The position numbers and the translations under genes were made by a program. Shown here piece by piece: positions 14,072-24,389 of a stretch of DNA of 64,000 bases. The number at the start of each line of letters is the position of its first letter. The first letter of the stretch is position 1. The stretch comes from Aureimonas altamirensis (GTDB lineage: Bacteria; Pseudomonadota; Alphaproteobacteria; Rhizobiales; Rhizobiaceae), in contig NZ_JAMQCO010000008.1 in assembly GCF_023702225.1 (NCBI RefSeq), positions 221,653 to 285,652 of the forward strand, written 5' to 3'. Under the pieces are notes generated by a model. That model had not been told where the DNA came from and did not search any database. It saw only the letters and a list, made by a program, of their open reading frames with translations.

Positions 14072-14104
14072 GATTGTGATGGCCCCGTGACGTGGGTCAC
14101 AATC
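14072..14104. promoter_or_regulatory. Nested inverted repeats, probable operator of the sugar importer operon
   Basis: GATTGTGA (14072-14079) and TCACAATC (14097-14104) are perfect 8-bp arms 17 bp apart. A second repeat, GTGAC-GTGG-GTCAC (14087-14100), is nested and shares bases with the right arm. The whole lies directly before the ribosome site (GGGAGG, 14105-14110) of the binding-protein gene. The position would let a bound repressor block transcription or translation initiation. The regulator gene is not in the window. Confidence 0.5.
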
Positions 14105-14117
14105 GGGAGGAAGTCAC

Positions 14118-15080
14118 ATGAACGGGAAAACGCTCGCAGCCGGGGCCGCGCTTGTCGCCGCCCTTCTGGCCGGGACTGTTTCCGCGTCGGCCCTGACGGT
14201 CGGCTTCTCGCAGATCGGGTCGGAGTCCGGATGGCGCGCGGCGGAGACGACGGTGACCCGTCAGGAAGCCGAAAAGCGCGGTATAGACCTGAAATTCGCG
14301 GATGCGCAGCAGAAGCAGGAAAACCAGATCAAGGCGGTGCGCGGCTTCATCGCACAGGGGGTCGACGCCATCCTGATCGCGCCCGTCGTCGCGACCGGCT
14401 GGGATCAGGTTCTCGAGGAAGCCAAGGAGGCGGAGATTCCCGTCGTGCTGCTGGATCGCCAGATCGATGCGCCGGACGACCTCTATCTGACGGCCGTCAC
14501 GTCCGACCAGGTCTATGAGGGAAAGGTCGCCGGCGAATGGCTGGTGAAGGATGTCGGCGACGCGGACTGCAAGGTCGTGGAGTTGCAGGGAACGACGGGC
14601 TCGTCGCCGGCCATCAACCGCAAGAAGGGCTTCGAGGAAGCGCTCGCCGGCCACGACAATATCCGGATCGTCCGCAGCCAGACCGGCGACTTCACGAGAG
14701 CCAAGGGCAAGGAAGTGATGGAGAGCTTCATCAAGGCCGAAGGCGGCGGCAAGGAAATCTGCGCGGTCTACGCCCACAATGACGACATGGTCGTCGGCGC
14801 CATCCAGGCCATCAAGGAAGCAGGGCTGAAGCCCGGAACGGACATCAAGGTCGTGTCGATCGACGCGGTGCCGGACATCTTCCGCGCCATGGCCGATGGC
14901 GAGGCGAACGCGACGGTAGAGCTGACGCCCAATATGGCGGGCCCGGCCTTCGACGCGATTTCGGCCTATCTGGACAACGGCACGGCGCCGCCGAAGTGGA
15001 TCCAGACGGAATCGAAGCTCTACACGGCGCAGGACGACCCGATGGCGGTCTATGAGGCCAAGAAAAACCTCGGCTACTGA
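14118..15080 (+). CDS. ytfQ: Sugar ABC transporter periplasmic binding protein, YtfQ-like
   Basis: Periplasmic receptor of a CUT2-class sugar importer, 320 residues, with a Sec signal peptide (residues 1-24, cleaved near SASA). It is a type I periplasmic binding protein; landmarks are TVGFSQIGSESGWRAAE, LIAPVVATGWDQVL, ELQGTTGSSPAINRKKGF and VYAHNDDMVVGAIQA. These resemble the galactofuranose receptor YtfQ of E. coli, and the gene order Q-R-T-F is the same as in E. coli. The ATG follows GGGAGG. Its stop overlaps the ATG of the ATPase gene. Galactofuranose or galactose is the best guess for the ligand. Confidence 0.87.
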   Translation: MNGKTLAAGAALVAALLAGTVSASALTVGFSQIGSESGWRAAETTVTRQEAEKRGIDLKFADAQQKQENQIKAVRGFIAQGVDAILIAPVVATGWDQVLEEAKEAEIPVVLLDRQIDAPDDLYLTAVTSDQVYEGKVAGEWLVKDVGDADCKVVELQGTTGSSPAINRKKGFEEALAGHDNIRIVRSQTGDFTRAKGKEVMESFIKAEGGGKEICAVYAHNDDMVVGAIQAIKEAGLKPGTDIKVVSIDAVPDIFRAMADGEANATVELTPNMAGPAFDAISAYLDNGTAPPKWIQTESKLYTAQDDPMAVYEAKKNLGY

Positions 15081-16600
15081 TGGACGCGCCCATCCTCGAG
15101 GCGCGCGGCATCGAAAAATCCTTTTTCGGTGTCCGCGCCCTCGACCATGTCGACTTCACGCTGGCGCGCGGCGAGGTGCATGCCTTGCTGGGGGAAAACG
15201 GCGCCGGCAAGTCCACCCTCATCAAGATCCTCACCGGCGCCTACCGGCGGGACGGCGGCACGATCCGGGTGGCCGGCACGGAGGCGGATCCGCGCACCGT
15301 CGGCGAGGCGCAGACGCTCGGCATCGGCACCGTGTACCAGGAGGTCAACCTTCTGCCCAACCTGACCGTGGCCGAAAACCTGTATCTGGGGCGGCAACCG
15401 CGCCGCTTCGGCCTGGTCGACTATCGGCGCATGAACGCCGACGCGCGCAGGCTGATGATGCGGTACGGCCTTTCCGTCGACGTGACGCAGACGCTCGACA
15501 CCTATTCGGTCGCCATCCGCCAGATCGTCGCCATCGCCCGGGCCGTCGACCTTTCGGGAAAGGTGCTGGTACTGGACGAGCCCACCGCCAGCCTCGACCC
15601 CGGCGAAGTGGGCCTGGTGTTCGGTGTCATCCGCGCCCTGCGGGACGAAGGGCTGGGAATCGTCATCATCACCCATTTCCTCGACCAGGTCTTCGCCATC
15701 GCCGACAGGGTCACGGTGCTGCGCAACGGCAAGCTGGCCGGCAGCCGCCCCATACGGGGGCTGGAACGCATGGACTTGATCGCCCTGATGCTGGGGCGCG
15801 AGCTGGAAAGCGAAACGGCGGACCGCGCCGCGCCGCGCATCGCCACCGCAGGCGATCCGGCCTTCCGCTTCGAGAATTACGGGCGCAAGGGCGGCATCGC
15901 ACCCTTCGACCTTGCCATCGGCCCCGGCGAGGTGGTGGGCGTCGCCGGCCTGCTCGGATCCGGACGCACCGAAACGGCGCGGCTGCTGTTCGGCGCCGAC
16001 CGCCGCGACAGCGGGACCGCCTTCGTCGACGGGCGCGAGCTATCCATCGGATCGCCCGAGCGGGCCGTCGCCGCCGGCTTCGGCTTCTGTCCGGAAGAGC
16101 GCAAGACGGACGGCATCGTCGCCGACCTGTCGGTGCGGGAAAACATCGTGCTGGCCCTGCAGGCGCGGCGCGGCTGGGCGCGGGCCCTGCGGCGGAGCGA
16201 ACAGGCCGAACTTGCCGACCGCTTCATCGAGGCGCTCGACATCCGTCCGGCCGACCCGGAGATGCCCATCAAGTTCCTGTCCGGCGGCAACCAGCAGAAG
16301 GCGCTGCTGGCGCGCTGGCTGGCAACCGAACCGCGCCTTCTGATCCTGGACGAACCCACGCGCGGCATCGATGTGGGTGCACATGCGGAGATCATCCGCC
16401 TCATCGACAGGCTGCGCGACGACGGCATGGCGCTTGTGGTCATCTCGTCGGAGCTGGAAGAGCTCGTCGCCTATGCCTCGCGCGTGGTGGTGCTGGCCGA
16501 CCGCCGCCACGTCGCGGAACTGACCGGAAAAGACATTTCGCCGGCGGCGATCATGGCGTCCATCGCAGCGCATGGACATGGTGACGGAGGCACGGCATGA
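15080..16600 (+). CDS. ytfR: Sugar ABC transporter ATPase with two ABC domains, YtfR-like
   Basis: Cytoplasmic energy-coupling subunit, 506 residues, with two fused ABC cassettes as in RbsA/MglA/YtfR. Domain 1 (~5-235) has Walker A GENGAGKST and Walker B LVLDEPTAS, with the signature degenerate (SVAIRQIVAIARA). Domain 2 (~255-500) has the usual degenerate P-loop GLLGSGRTE, a full signature LSGGNQQKALLARWL and LILDEPTRG. It overlaps ytfQ by one base and ytfT by four, so all four genes are one tightly coupled operon. Confidence 0.92.
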   Translation: MDAPILEARGIEKSFFGVRALDHVDFTLARGEVHALLGENGAGKSTLIKILTGAYRRDGGTIRVAGTEADPRTVGEAQTLGIGTVYQEVNLLPNLTVAENLYLGRQPRRFGLVDYRRMNADARRLMMRYGLSVDVTQTLDTYSVAIRQIVAIARAVDLSGKVLVLDEPTASLDPGEVGLVFGVIRALRDEGLGIVIITHFLDQVFAIADRVTVLRNGKLAGSRPIRGLERMDLIALMLGRELESETADRAAPRIATAGDPAFRFENYGRKGGIAPFDLAIGPGEVVGVAGLLGSGRTETARLLFGADRRDSGTAFVDGRELSIGSPERAVAAGFGFCPEERKTDGIVADLSVRENIVLALQARRGWARALRRSEQAELADRFIEALDIRPADPEMPIKFLSGGNQQKALLARWLATEPRLLILDEPTRGIDVGAHAEIIRLIDRLRDDGMALVVISSELEELVAYASRVVVLADRRHVAELTGKDISPAAIMASIAAHGHGDGGTA

Positions 16601-17607
16601 CCCGCCTGAAGCGGCTGATGCCGCAGCTTGCCGCCCTTGCCATCATCCTGGCGGTCAACAGCCTTCTGTCGCCGGGCTTCCTGGACATCAGCTTCCAGAA
16701 CGGACGCTTCTACGGCAGCCTCGTCGATATCATGGTCCGCGGCGCGCCCGTCGGCCTCCTTGCCGTCGGCATGACACTGGTCATCGCCAGCAAGGGTATC
16801 GATCTTTCGGTCGGCGCCGTGATGGCCATCAGCGGCGCGACCGCAGTATCCCTGACGCTTTCCGGCACGCCACTGCCCGCCGCGCTGGGGGCGACGCTGG
16901 CAGTCGGCCTTGCCTGCGGCATCTGGAACGGGCTTTTGGTCGCCGTCCTTCGAATCCAGCCGATCGTCGCGACGCTCATCCTGATGGTCGCTGGACGCGG
17001 GATCGCGCAGTTGATCACCGAGGGCGCCATCCTGACCTTCAACGATCCCGGCCTTGCCTATCTGGGCTCGGGCGCCGTATTCGGCATTCCCGTTCCCATC
17101 CTGGCCCTCGTGCTCGTGGCCCTCGTCGTCGGACTGACGGTGCGGCGCACGGCATTGGGCCTGCTGCTGGAATCGGTCGGCATCAACCGGACCGCCAGCA
17201 CGCTGGCCGGCGTCCGGACGCGGTTCCTGCTGATTGCCGTCTACGCCCTGTCCGGGCTCACCGCGGCGATCGCCGGCATCATCGTCGCGGCCGACATCCG
17301 CGGGGCCGACGCCAACAATGCCGGCCTCTGGCTCGAACTGGACGCCATCCTGGCGGTGGTGATCGGCGGCAACTCGCTTCTGGGCGGCCGCTTTTCCATC
17401 GTCGCGTCGCTGATCGGCGCGCTCATCATCCAATCCATCAACACCGGCATTCTGATGGCGGGCTATCCGCCCGAATTCAACCTCATCATCAAGGCCGGCA
17501 TCATCATCGTCATCCTTGCGGTGCAGTCGCCGGCGCTAGCGATGGCCGGGACCTTCCTGCGGCCACGACGCCGCGACCCCCGGCCGGAAAGGGCCGCCAC
17601 ACGATGA
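16597..17607 (+). CDS. ytfT: Sugar ABC transporter permease, YtfT-like
   Basis: Inner-membrane permease of the BPD_transp_2 (RbsC/AraH) family, 336 residues with about nine to ten hydrophobic segments. Family motifs are VGMTLVIASKGIDLSVGAV near residue 65 and ELDAILAVVIGGNSLLGGR near residue 248. It would pair with the next gene as a heterodimer, as YtfT/YjfF do in E. coli. The start overlaps the ATPase stop by 4 bp. Confidence 0.92.
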   Translation: MTRLKRLMPQLAALAIILAVNSLLSPGFLDISFQNGRFYGSLVDIMVRGAPVGLLAVGMTLVIASKGIDLSVGAVMAISGATAVSLTLSGTPLPAALGATLAVGLACGIWNGLLVAVLRIQPIVATLILMVAGRGIAQLITEGAILTFNDPGLAYLGSGAVFGIPVPILALVLVALVVGLTVRRTALGLLLESVGINRTASTLAGVRTRFLLIAVYALSGLTAAIAGIIVAADIRGADANNAGLWLELDAILAVVIGGNSLLGGRFSIVASLIGALIIQSINTGILMAGYPPEFNLIIKAGIIIVILAVQSPALAMAGTFLRPRRRDPRPERAATR

Positions 17608-18575
17608 TCCCCGCGCGCACCCTGCCGTTCCTGGCCACCCTTGCCGTCTTCTTCGCGGCCTATGCGCTCTGCGTCGTCCAGTATCCGAACATGCTGTCCA
17701 GCCGCGTCATCGCCAATCTTCTGACCGACAATGCCTTCCTCGGCATTGCGGCCGTCGGCATGACCTTCGTGATCCTGTCGGGCGGCATAGACCTGTCGAT
17801 CGGCTCGGTCATCGCCTTCACCAGCGTCTTCCTGGCCGTCACCATATCCGCGGGCCTCAGCCCGTTCGTGGCGCTTCCGCTGCTTCTCGTCATCACGGCG
17901 GCCTTCGGCGCGGTGATGGGGGCGGCCATCCACTTTCTTGCCATGCCGCCCTTCGTCGTCACGCTGGCCGGCATGTTCCTGGCCCGCGGCGCCGCCTTCC
18001 TGATCTCGACGGATTCCGTGCCGCTGTCGGACCCGGTCCTGTCGGCCATTTCGAGCTTCTACATCCGGCTGCCCGGCGGCGGCCGGCTGACCGCCATCGC
18101 CCTTGCGATGCTTGCCGTCTTCGTGGTGGGCGGCATCCTGGCGCAACGCACCCGCTTCGGGGCCAATGTCTACGCGCTGGGCGGCAACGCCCAGTCGGCG
18201 GAGCTCATGGGCGTGCCCGTCGCCCGCACGACCATCCTGATCTATGCGCTCTCCGGTTTCCTGGCCGGCCTGTCGGGCATCGTCTACACGCTTTATACTT
18301 CGGCCGGCTATTCGCTGGCGACGGTCGGCGTGGAGCTGGACGCGATCGCCGCGGTGGTGATCGGCGGCACGCTCCTCACCGGCGGCACCGGCCTCGTGGC
18401 CGGCACCTTCGTCGGGCTGCTGATCCAGGGCCTCATCCAGACGTATATCGTCTTCGACGGAACCCTGTCCTCGTGGTGGACGAAGATCGCGATCGGCTTC
18501 CTGCTCTTCGCCTTCATCGTCCTCCAGCGCGTCATCCTCTGGCGGAGCGAGGCGCGGACGGCTGTGGCGGGTTGA
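17604..18575 (+). CDS. yjfF: Sugar ABC transporter permease, YjfF-like
   Basis: Second permease of the importer, 323 residues, same family. Motifs VGMTFVILSGGIDLSIGSV and ELDAIAAVVIGGTLLTGGTG match those of its partner. The ATG at 17604 overlaps the ytfT stop as ATGA. An upstream in-frame extension runs antisense to nothing useful and is ignored. Its last 44 bases overlap, on the opposite strand, the 3' end of the drug-exporter gene, an unusual coding-coding convergent overlap. Confidence 0.9.
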   Translation: MIPARTLPFLATLAVFFAAYALCVVQYPNMLSSRVIANLLTDNAFLGIAAVGMTFVILSGGIDLSIGSVIAFTSVFLAVTISAGLSPFVALPLLLVITAAFGAVMGAAIHFLAMPPFVVTLAGMFLARGAAFLISTDSVPLSDPVLSAISSFYIRLPGGGRLTAIALAMLAVFVVGGILAQRTRFGANVYALGGNAQSAELMGVPVARTTILIYALSGFLAGLSGIVYTLYTSAGYSLATVGVELDAIAAVVIGGTLLTGGTGLVAGTFVGLLIQGLIQTYIVFDGTLSSWWTKIAIGFLLFAFIVLQRVILWRSEARTAVAG

Positions 18576-19815
18576 CCGCCTTGAACAGGCGACCGCGCTC
18601 GGTCGCCAGCACGATCAGGATGGCCACGAAGCCCAGCACGGCATAGCCGACCACGACCGGCGTCGCCGTGCCGTCGTAGTGCTGCCCGATATAGAAGCCC
18701 AGAAGCGCGCCGCCGACCGTGGTGACGAAGCCCTGGAAAGAGGCCGCCGTACCGGCCACCATGCCCACGGGGTCCATCGCCATGGCGCTGAAATTCGGCA
18801 TGACGAGGCCGAAGCAGAACATCATCAGCGATTGCAGCAGCAGGAAGGAGACGAGCGACTCGTGACCCGACAGGGCGATGGCCGCGTGCAGGCATGCGAT
18901 GGCCGTGAAGGCGACGATGGCCGTATGCGACACCATGCGCATGCCGAGCCGCTCGACGATCCGCGAATTGGTGAAGGACGACGCCGCCATGAACAGCGCG
19001 ATCCCGGCGAAGAACAGCGGGAAGGAGGACCCGGTGTCGAACACCTCGACGAAAATCTGCTGCGCCGAATTGATGAAGCCGAACAGGCAGCCCAGCACGG
19101 CCGCCGCCGCAAGCGTATAGCCGAGGCAGGCGCGGTTGGTCGCGACGATGCGGAATGCGCCCAGGACGGCCGAAAGGACGATCGGCGAACGGTTCTCCGC
19201 CGGCAGCGTCTCGGGCAGGCGCAGCCAGACCCAGCCGGCCAGCAGGAAGCCGAACAGGCCGAGTGCCAGGAATATCCACTCCCACGGCGCAAAGACGACG
19301 ATGGCCTGCCCGAAACTGGGCGCGATGACGGGTACGGCGATGAACATGATGAAGGCGATCGACATCACGCGCGCCATGTGCCGGCCCGAATAGCAGTCGC
19401 GCACGATGGAGACGGCGAGAACACGCGTTGCGGCGGAGCCGATCCCCTGCACGATCCGCGCCGCCATCATCTGGTCCAGCGAGGTCGCCATCGCCGCGGC
19501 GCAGCCGCCGATCGTGTAGACCGCAAGGCCGAACAGCAGCACGCCGCGCCGGCCGAACCGGTCGGACAACGGCCCGTAGAACAATTGCGCCACCCCGAAA
19601 CCGAGAAGGTAGGCGGTGATGATGAGCTGGCGCTGGTTGTCGTCGGCGATGGACAGCGCATCCCCGATCTGCGGCAGCGCCGGCAGCATGGCGTCGATGG
19701 CAAGGGCGTTGACCGCCATAAGCGAGGCGACGATGGCGACGAATTCGCGAAAACCCATGCCGGCATGCGGCGACGCAGGGGGCAGCCTGTCGGCTGTTTC
19801 CTGTGAACTTATCAT
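18532..19815 (-). CDS. MFS drug-resistance transporter, Bcr/CflA type
   Basis: Twelve-helix proton-driven exporter of the DHA1 (Bcr/CflA) subfamily, 427 residues. Early motifs are LPALPQIGDAL in TM1, the loop 2-3 signature YGPLSDRFGRRGVLL and RIVQGIGSAATRVLAVSIVRD in TM4-5, all typical of Bcr. Known members export bicyclomycin, chloramphenicol, sulfonamides or small peptides; the substrate here is unknown. The ATG at 19815 has only a weak ribosome site (AAAAGG ~10 bases upstream); an alternative ATG lies 19 codons further in. The 3' end overlaps yjfF by 44 bp on the other strand. Confidence 0.88.
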   Translation of the reverse strand: MISSQETADRLPPASPHAGMGFREFVAIVASLMAVNALAIDAMLPALPQIGDALSIADDNQRQLIITAYLLGFGVAQLFYGPLSDRFGRRGVLLFGLAVYTIGGCAAAMATSLDQMMAARIVQGIGSAATRVLAVSIVRDCYSGRHMARVMSIAFIMFIAVPVIAPSFGQAIVVFAPWEWIFLALGLFGFLLAGWVWLRLPETLPAENRSPIVLSAVLGAFRIVATNRACLGYTLAAAAVLGCLFGFINSAQQIFVEVFDTGSSFPLFFAGIALFMAASSFTNSRIVERLGMRMVSHTAIVAFTAIACLHAAIALSGHESLVSFLLLQSLMMFCFGLVMPNFSAMAMDPVGMVAGTAASFQGFVTTVGGALLGFYIGQHYDGTATPVVVGYAVLGFVAILIVLATERGRLFKAVNPPQPSAPRSARG

Positions 19816-19985
19816 GAGGTTCGATTACCTTTTGCGGCCGGCGCGGAATGGCGCGGACCTGCGCCCTTGTAATCGTAAGTCAGGCATAAGGCCAGCCCGC
19901 AGGAATTGACCAAGGACCGCTTATCCCCTTTTCAGCAGTCGTGCGCCAGTATATGTGCGCAACTAGAAAGCATAGGGACACTCTG

Positions 19986-21224
19986 ATGAAGTCGCAGGCA
20001 TATCCACGGGATGGTCTGTCCGCCGAGGGGCAGTCGACGCCCTCGCCGACCGTGGCGCGGGTTACCGCTCCGCCGATCCCAAAGGCGCAGGGCTGGCTTG
20101 CCGCCTACGACGGAAGCCATGGACCTGCCGTGGACATGAGCCAGGCCGTGCCCGGATATGCGCCGGCGGCATTTTTCACGGAGCGCTTCCTGGAGGCGGC
20201 GAGCCGCCCGGACGACGCGCGCTACGGGGCCATCCTCGGCAACGCGACCTTGCGCACGGCCTATGCGGAGCATGTCGCTTCACTCTATGGCGCCGGCATG
20301 GACGCCGCGTCCACCGCCATCACGGCGGGTTGCAACCAGGCCTTCTTCACCGCTGCCATGGTGGTAGCCGGCGCGGGCGACTCCATCCTGTTGCCGACGC
20401 CCTGGTACTTCAATCACCAGATGACGCTGGCCATGCTCGGCATTTCGCCCACCCCCGTCGAAACGCGGCCCGAGGATGGATTCATCCCCACGGTCGAGGC
20501 CGTCGAGGCCGCGATCCTGCCCGCAAGCCGGGCGCTCGTCCTCGTCACGCCGAACAATCCGACCGGGGCGGTCTGCCCGCCCGAGCGCATCGAGGCGCTG
20601 TTCGAGCTATGCCGCAGGCGCGGCCTGTACCTGATCCTCGACGAGACCTACCGCGATTTCCTGAAACCGGAAGGCGGCGCGCCGCACGGCTTGTTCGGAA
20701 GGGCGGACTGGCGGGACACGCTGATCGCCCTCTATTCCTTCTCGAAATCCTATGCCATCCCCGGCCACCGTCTCGGGGCCATGAGCGCGGGGCCCGACGT
20801 TCTGACACAGGCCGAAAAGGTGCTGGACTGCATGCAGATCTGCCCGTCGCGCCCCAGCCAGGCGGCCCTTGCGCCCAGCATCGCGGGCACGGCCGAATGG
20901 CGCGGCGGCAAATCGCGCGAGATCCGCGAAAGGGCCGGCACGTTCCGCAGCGCCATGGAGCCGGCCAAAGGCTGGGACGTCGTGCAGGCCGGCGCCTATT
21001 TCGCCTATGTGCGCCACCCCTATAGCGGCCGGGACGCACGCTCGGTCTCGCGGTTCCTGGCGCAAAGGCTCGGCCTCCTGACCTTGCCCGGAAGCTATTT
21101 CGGCCCCGGCCAGGAGGGCTATCTGCGCATTGCATTCGCCAATGTCGGCGATGCCGGAATTGCCGCTTTCGCGGCGCGCCTGGCGGCGCATGGCATGGAT
21201 GGGACACTGGAGGGCGCGGCATGA
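19986..21224 (+). CDS. PLP-dependent aminotransferase (class I/II) of a guanidino/polyamine cluster
   Basis: Fold-type I aminotransferase, 412 residues from the ATG at 19986 (AGGGA 7 bases upstream). An in-frame ATG 45 bases earlier lacks a site. The PLP lysine is Lys254 in SFSKSYAIPGHRLG. The cofactor-binding residues are visible in VTPNNPTGAVCP (Asn) and LILDETYRDF (Asp, Tyr), and the substrate carboxylate Arg in LRIAFANVG. It is the first of six overlapping genes shared with an arginase-fold hydrolase and a polyamine-type ABC importer, so it probably deaminates an amine formed from, or linked to, an imported guanidino compound. The exact substrate cannot be read from sequence. Confidence 0.85.
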   Translation: MKSQAYPRDGLSAEGQSTPSPTVARVTAPPIPKAQGWLAAYDGSHGPAVDMSQAVPGYAPAAFFTERFLEAASRPDDARYGAILGNATLRTAYAEHVASLYGAGMDAASTAITAGCNQAFFTAAMVVAGAGDSILLPTPWYFNHQMTLAMLGISPTPVETRPEDGFIPTVEAVEAAILPASRALVLVTPNNPTGAVCPPERIEALFELCRRRGLYLILDETYRDFLKPEGGAPHGLFGRADWRDTLIALYSFSKSYAIPGHRLGAMSAGPDVLTQAEKVLDCMQICPSRPSQAALAPSIAGTAEWRGGKSREIRERAGTFRSAMEPAKGWDVVQAGAYFAYVRHPYSGRDARSVSRFLAQRLGLLTLPGSYFGPGQEGYLRIAFANVGDAGIAAFAARLAAHGMDGTLEGAA

Positions 21225-22291
21225 GCGCGAACGACCCGAGGCTCGACGATCTGCGGAAGCGTTTCGGCGGCGACAATGAAAGCGTCATCCACGATCCGCA
21301 TTTCGCGGCGATGGCGCGGCAGGTGATCGACGCCGGCGGTACCCGCCAGGCGCCCTATGCCGGCATGCCGACCTTGCTGGACGTGCCCTTCCGGCCGGTC
21401 GACTGGGCCAGTCCGGACCTGTCCGGCCTCGACGTCGCGATGATCGGCGTTCCGATGGATCTGGGCATCACCAACCGCAACGGTTGCCGCTTCGGGCCGC
21501 GCGCCCTGCGCGCGATCGAGCGCGTCGGCCCTTACAACCACGTGCTGCGCACCATGCCGGCGCGCGAGCTGGCGGTTGCGGATATCGGCGACGTTCCCTT
21601 CCGCTCGCGTTTCGACCTTGCGGGGTCGCATGAGGATATAGAGGCGACCATCGGCAAGATCGTCGCCGCGGGCGTCATCCCGTTGTCGGTCGGCGGAGAC
21701 CATTCGATCTCGCTGCCGATCCTGCGCGCCATCGGCCGCGACCGCCCCGTAGGCATGATCCATATCGACGCGCATTGCGACACGTCCGGCCCCTTCGACA
21801 ATTGCCGCTTCCACCATGGCGGGCCGTTCAGGCAGGCTGTGCTGGACGGCGTTCTCGACCCCGCGCGCACCATCCAGATCGGCATCAGGGGCGCTTCCGA
21901 ATATCTGTGGGAGTTCTCCTATGCATCGGGCATGAGCGTCATCCACGCCGAAGAAGTCCAGGCGCTCGGCACCGATGCCATCGTGCAGAAGGCGCGGGCC
22001 ATTGCCGGCAGCGGGCCCGTCTATCTGTCCTTCGACATCGACAGCCTGGACCCCGCCTTCGCGCCGGGCACCGGCACGCCCGAGATCGGCGGCCTGACCA
22101 CGCGCGAGGTTCAGGCGATCCTGCGCGGGCTCGCGGGCCTCGACTTCGTCGGCGGCGATGTCGTCGAAGTGGCGCCCCAATACGACGCCACCACCAATAC
22201 GGCCCATGCCGGCGCGCAGATGCTGTTCGAAATACTGAGCCTCATGCCCTTCACCCCGGCGCTCGCCGCCAAAAAGGAGACCATCGGATGA
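21221..22291 (+). CDS. Ureohydrolase (agmatinase/guanidinobutyrase-like)
   Basis: Binuclear manganese enzyme of the arginase/agmatinase family, 356 residues, releasing urea from a guanidino compound. All metal ligands are present: His in GGDHS, Asp-His-Asp in IDAHCDT, and two Asp in SFDIDSLDPAFAPGTGTPE. The family signature agrees with SpeB-type rather than classical arginase. The N-terminal part with GMPTLLDVPF resembles guanidinobutyrase and guanidinopropionase relatives, where a similar segment near the active site sets substrate length, so agmatine is not certain. It overlaps the aminotransferase stop and the binding-protein start by 4 bp each. Confidence 0.9.
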   Translation: MSANDPRLDDLRKRFGGDNESVIHDPHFAAMARQVIDAGGTRQAPYAGMPTLLDVPFRPVDWASPDLSGLDVAMIGVPMDLGITNRNGCRFGPRALRAIERVGPYNHVLRTMPARELAVADIGDVPFRSRFDLAGSHEDIEATIGKIVAAGVIPLSVGGDHSISLPILRAIGRDRPVGMIHIDAHCDTSGPFDNCRFHHGGPFRQAVLDGVLDPARTIQIGIRGASEYLWEFSYASGMSVIHAEEVQALGTDAIVQKARAIAGSGPVYLSFDIDSLDPAFAPGTGTPEIGGLTTREVQAILRGLAGLDFVGGDVVEVAPQYDATTNTAHAGAQMLFEILSLMPFTPALAAKKETIG

Positions 22292-23369
22292 CGAAGCCCT
22301 TTTCCCTGACGCGCCGCAGCCTCATGGCGGGCACCGCCGCGGCGGCTGCCAGCCTGTCGATGCCCTCCATCGTCCGTGCCCAGGACCGCTCGCTGAAGGT
22401 CGGCGTCTATGGCGGGTACTTCAAGGATTCCTTCGACGAGCACGTCTTTCCCGCCTTCACGCAGGCAACCGGTATCGAGGTGGAATCCATCGCGGAACCC
22501 ACCGGCGAGGCCTGGCTGGTGCAGTTGCAGCAGGCGGCGCGTGCCGGCATGGCGCCGGCCGACGTCTCGATGATGTCGCAGACGGCCCTGCGCAAGGGCA
22601 TCGCTACGGAGCTCTGGACGCCGGTGGATACCGCCCGGATCGAGCGCTTCGACGAAATCCTGCCGCCCTTCGTCGCCGCCTATCCCGACGACCGGGTTGC
22701 CGCGGTGGGCGCCGTATCCTGGTACATCACGCTCGTTTCCAACACAGATGCCTATCCGGAAGCCCCGGAAAGCTGGGCCTTTCTGTGGGATCCGTCCAAC
22801 GAGGGCAAGCTCGGCCTGCTGGCGCTCGCCTCCAACAGCTTCCTCCTGGAAGTGACGGCCACGACCTTCTTCGGCGGCACCGACAAGCTCGCCACCGACG
22901 AGGGCGTGCTGGAGGTGATGCAGAAGCTGGCGGAGCTGAAGCCGAACGTGCAGCTCTGGTATCGCGACGAAGCTCAGTTCGAGCAGGCGCTGAAATCGGG
23001 CGAAATCCCGATGGGACAATATTACCACGACGTCACCGGCCTTGCCGCCAAGGAAGGCTTTCCGGTCCGCTCGACCTTCCCGAAGGAGGGCGGCATCTCG
23101 GATTCCGGTTCCTGGGCCATTTCCAGCGCGTCGGATAAGGTGGACGAGGCGCATGAATTCATGAACTTCACCACGACGCCCGAGATACAGGCGCTCATGG
23201 CGCGGCAGATCGGCACCGCGCCGATCATCCGCCGCGAGCTCCTGGACCTGACCGACGAAGAGTTCAACGCGGTATCGTCCACCATCGACCCGATCGTCCC
23301 GCGGTACGAGCTCTATGTCGACAAGGCCGACTGGGTGAACCAGAAGTGGACGGAACTGATCGTAAGCTG

Positions 23370-23370
<1 letters not shown>
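22288..23370 (+). CDS. ABC transporter substrate-binding protein, spermidine/putrescine type
   Basis: Periplasmic receptor of 360 residues in the PotD/PotF-like family. The N-terminus carries a Tat-type signal (TRRSLMAG followed by an Ala-rich core, cleaved near VRAQ), so it is probably exported folded. Landmarks are LKVGVYGGYFKDSFDEHVFPAF, GAVSWYITLVSNTDAY and YDKADW-like YVDKADWVNQKW near the end. Such proteins bind polyamines, agmatine, gamma-aminobutyrate or related cations. Overlapping stops and starts tie it to the ureohydrolase upstream and the ATPase downstream. The ligand is inferred to be the guanidino substrate of the neighbouring hydrolase. Confidence 0.85.

Positions 23371-24388
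<1,018 letters not shown>

Positions 24389-24389
<1 letters not shown>

Noticed and set aside
15080..16600. Degenerate signature motif in the first ABC domain and P-loop in the second, as if mutated
   Set aside because: This asymmetry is normal for RbsA/MglA/YtfR-type double ATPases.
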